Shown piece by piece: positions 62,559 through 64,000 of a stretch of 64,000 bases of DNA. The stretch spans positions 17,678,337 through 17,742,336 of the forward strand of contig AP026538.1 in NCBI GenBank assembly GCA_026075535.2. Reading direction: 5' to 3'. Every line of letters begins with the position of its first letter. The stretch's first letter is position 1. Both the position numbers and the translations under genes were made by a program. Source of the stretch: Tricholoma matsutake (Eukaryota; Basidiomycota; Agaricomycetes; Agaricales; Tricholomataceae). The notes beneath the pieces are model-generated. The model saw only the letters and a list, made by a program, of their open reading frames with translations. It was not told the DNA's origin and made no database searches.

Positions 62559-63614
62559 TCGAAATTCTTGATAAAACACCAGTAGAAATTGATGAAGCCT
62601 AAAAAGGACTGCACCTCTTTCTTGTTTGTGGGCATTGGCCATCTCATGACCCCATTCACCTTGACTGGATCCATCTCCACCTGGCCCTCCAAGATAATCA
62701 GGCTGAGGTACTCGATCTTGGTCTTCTCAAACTCGCACTTGTCCTGATGAAGGTAGAGTTTGTACTGTCGAAGTCGTTCTAAGATGAGGCATGTAATGCG
62801 ATGATGCTCTTCTACCATGTGAGTGAAGATGAGGATATCATCGAGATAGATATAGATGATGCCCTCAAGGATGAGGTCGTGGAATATGTCATTCATCATG
62901 GTCTGGAAGGTGGCAGGGGCCAAAGAACATGATGAGTGGTTCAAAAAGACCATGGTTGGTATGAAAGGCTGCCTTCCACTCATCTCCCTCCTTTATCCTC
63001 ACATTATTGTAACCCCAATGGACGTCGAGTTTGGTGAAGTATTGCACTCCATGGAGTTGGTTCACGAGTTCAGAGATGAGAGGTAGTGGGTAGCAATTTT
63101 TAACCGTGATGTCATTGAGCCTTCTATAGTCTTGAACTGGACGAAGTGAGCCATCCTTCTTCCTGACAAAGAAAAAGGGAGAGGCCATGGGCAACTTGGA
63201 TGGTCGAATACATCCAGAGGCTAGGTGCTCGTCAATAAACTGGTCAAGCTGTCGCTGTTCCTCGGGGGAGAGAGGATAGACCTTGCAGGAGGAAGGGGTT
63301 GCACTGGGGATGAGTTCAATTGCATGATCCCATGGCTTGTGTGCAGAAAGAGAATTGAATGATTCCTTGGAGAACACATCCTTGAACTCATGGAGATGAG
63401 GAAGTATGGAGTCAGTAGAGGATTTAGCAGTATTGTTTTTGTGGAACACCTCAGCAAGGTGCTGGGATATGTTCGATGTAGCACACACCTCATGTGATGG
63501 ACAAATCACAGTGTAGAAAATCTGATCCCCTTCCTCAACTTCCTCTGGTTCCTCCTCGTCATCATCTGAGTCTGGTATCAGATCAGGAACCCCCTCCAAC
63601 TCCACATCCAGCAC
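62559..63614 (-). pseudogene. Gypsy B reverse transcriptase and linker
   Basis: Acidic linker (DSDDDEEEPEEVEEGD), HEFKDVFSKESFNSLSAH, CKVYPLSPEEQRQLDQFID, GCIRPSKLPMASPFFFVRKK, LRPVQDYRRLNDITVKNCYP, FTKLDVHWGYNNVRIKEGD (motif A intact), then after a small deletion near 62,920 ATFQTMMNDIFHDLILEGII, IYLDDILIFTHM (motif C) and FLGFINFYWCFIKNF. The frameshift near 62,920 inactivates it, but both catalytic motifs are better kept than in copy A. Confidence 0.88.
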
Positions 63615-64000
63615 TGGTAGGGGTCCAGCACAACACTTCTGAGTGCATCACAGTGAGGCCCTTTGTCCACAACATTCTTGTCTGGCTTCCATGAAACAGG
63701 TGTGACAGCTGGATCGACACTGGCTCATGGTAACCTCCCCAGTACACCAGTTGACCTCTGGGTTATGGTCTCGAAGCCACGGGTAGCCCAAAATTACCTT
63801 CTGCTTTCCTAATTGAGTGACAGCAAAAAGGGCATGCTCACTGTGATCTTTGTAATGGAGAACCAGATCTACAACCTCTTGGATGGCACCAGCTTCATTT
63901 GGGGATCCATTAGGCGCGTTCAGATTTCATGTATGTGAAGGCCAAATAAATGTTTGCAGCTTCATTGACAGATTGATGCAACTGGAGACTGATGTATAAC
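62559..64000 (-). mobile_element. Ty3/gypsy copy B (partial)
   Basis: Same family as 8.5-15.4 kb, minus strand, covering reverse transcriptase, the protease-to-RT linker and the start of Gag; it runs off the right end. It lacks the insertion that copy A has at 11,293 and the stretch corresponding to 13,100-14,620, so it has an internal deletion near 63,910. Joined at its left to a truncated Ty3-2 LTR, so one of the two was cut by a rearrangement or by insertion and deletion. Confidence 0.88.

Overview
This window looks like a repeat-dominated block of a fungal nuclear genome, most likely a mushroom-type basidiomycete (Agaricomycetes). The grounds are the element families present (Ty1/copia, Ty3/gypsy, a LINE with an RNase H domain, Plavaka-type and TNP2-type DNA transposases, hAT-like MITEs), short GT-AG introns of about 50 nt, and one small secreted cysteine-containing protein gene with a 56-nt intron. 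Nothing bacterial is visible. The species cannot be named from the sequence.

Layout. 1-2.2 kb holds two unrecognised gene relics. 2.18-8.53 kb is an essentially full-length LINE with 13-bp target duplications, inserted in the integrase of a minus-strand gypsy element (8.5-15.3 kb). That gypsy also carries two other insertions and a near-perfect fold-back MITE. 16.5-20.3 kb holds hairpin-bearing non-autonomous elements, a solo LTR and a copia integrase relic. 21-31 kb is a CpG-richer, younger-looking island: an intact 5.76-kb copia element with apparently identical 305-bp LTRs and one uninterrupted 1,621-residue Gag-Pol, followed by the secreted-protein gene and a solo LTR. 33.1-35.3 kb is a broken Plavaka transposase, with a 325-bp MITE in it, fused to a TNP2 transposase fragment. 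38.2-44.4 kb is a hAT-like non-autonomous element (8-bp TSD) filled with a 158-bp satellite and split by a decayed copia. 44.9-53.8 kb is another copia split by two hairpin elements and abutting a second TNP2 fragment, with two solo LTRs nested in it. 53.8-62.6 kb is a Ty3 element with 1.06-kb LTRs and an antisense spliced ORF after pol. 62.6-64 kb is a second copy of the first gypsy family.

Only the copia at 23.2-28.0 kb and the secreted-protein gene at 29.2-29.6 kb look functional. The other coding relics are broken mostly by TGA codons where Arg (CGA) is expected, as CpG methylation and deamination or a RIP-like process would produce.

The most unusual signals are three. First, two different LTRs each carry an intron-containing segment followed by an exactly spliced-looking copy of it. 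Second, a family of TIR-bounded non-coding elements combines short palindromes, CCCAAA-type hairpins, C-rich hairpins, tRNA-like A/B-box modules and subterminal repeat arrays. Third, a satellite sits inside a hAT-like element.
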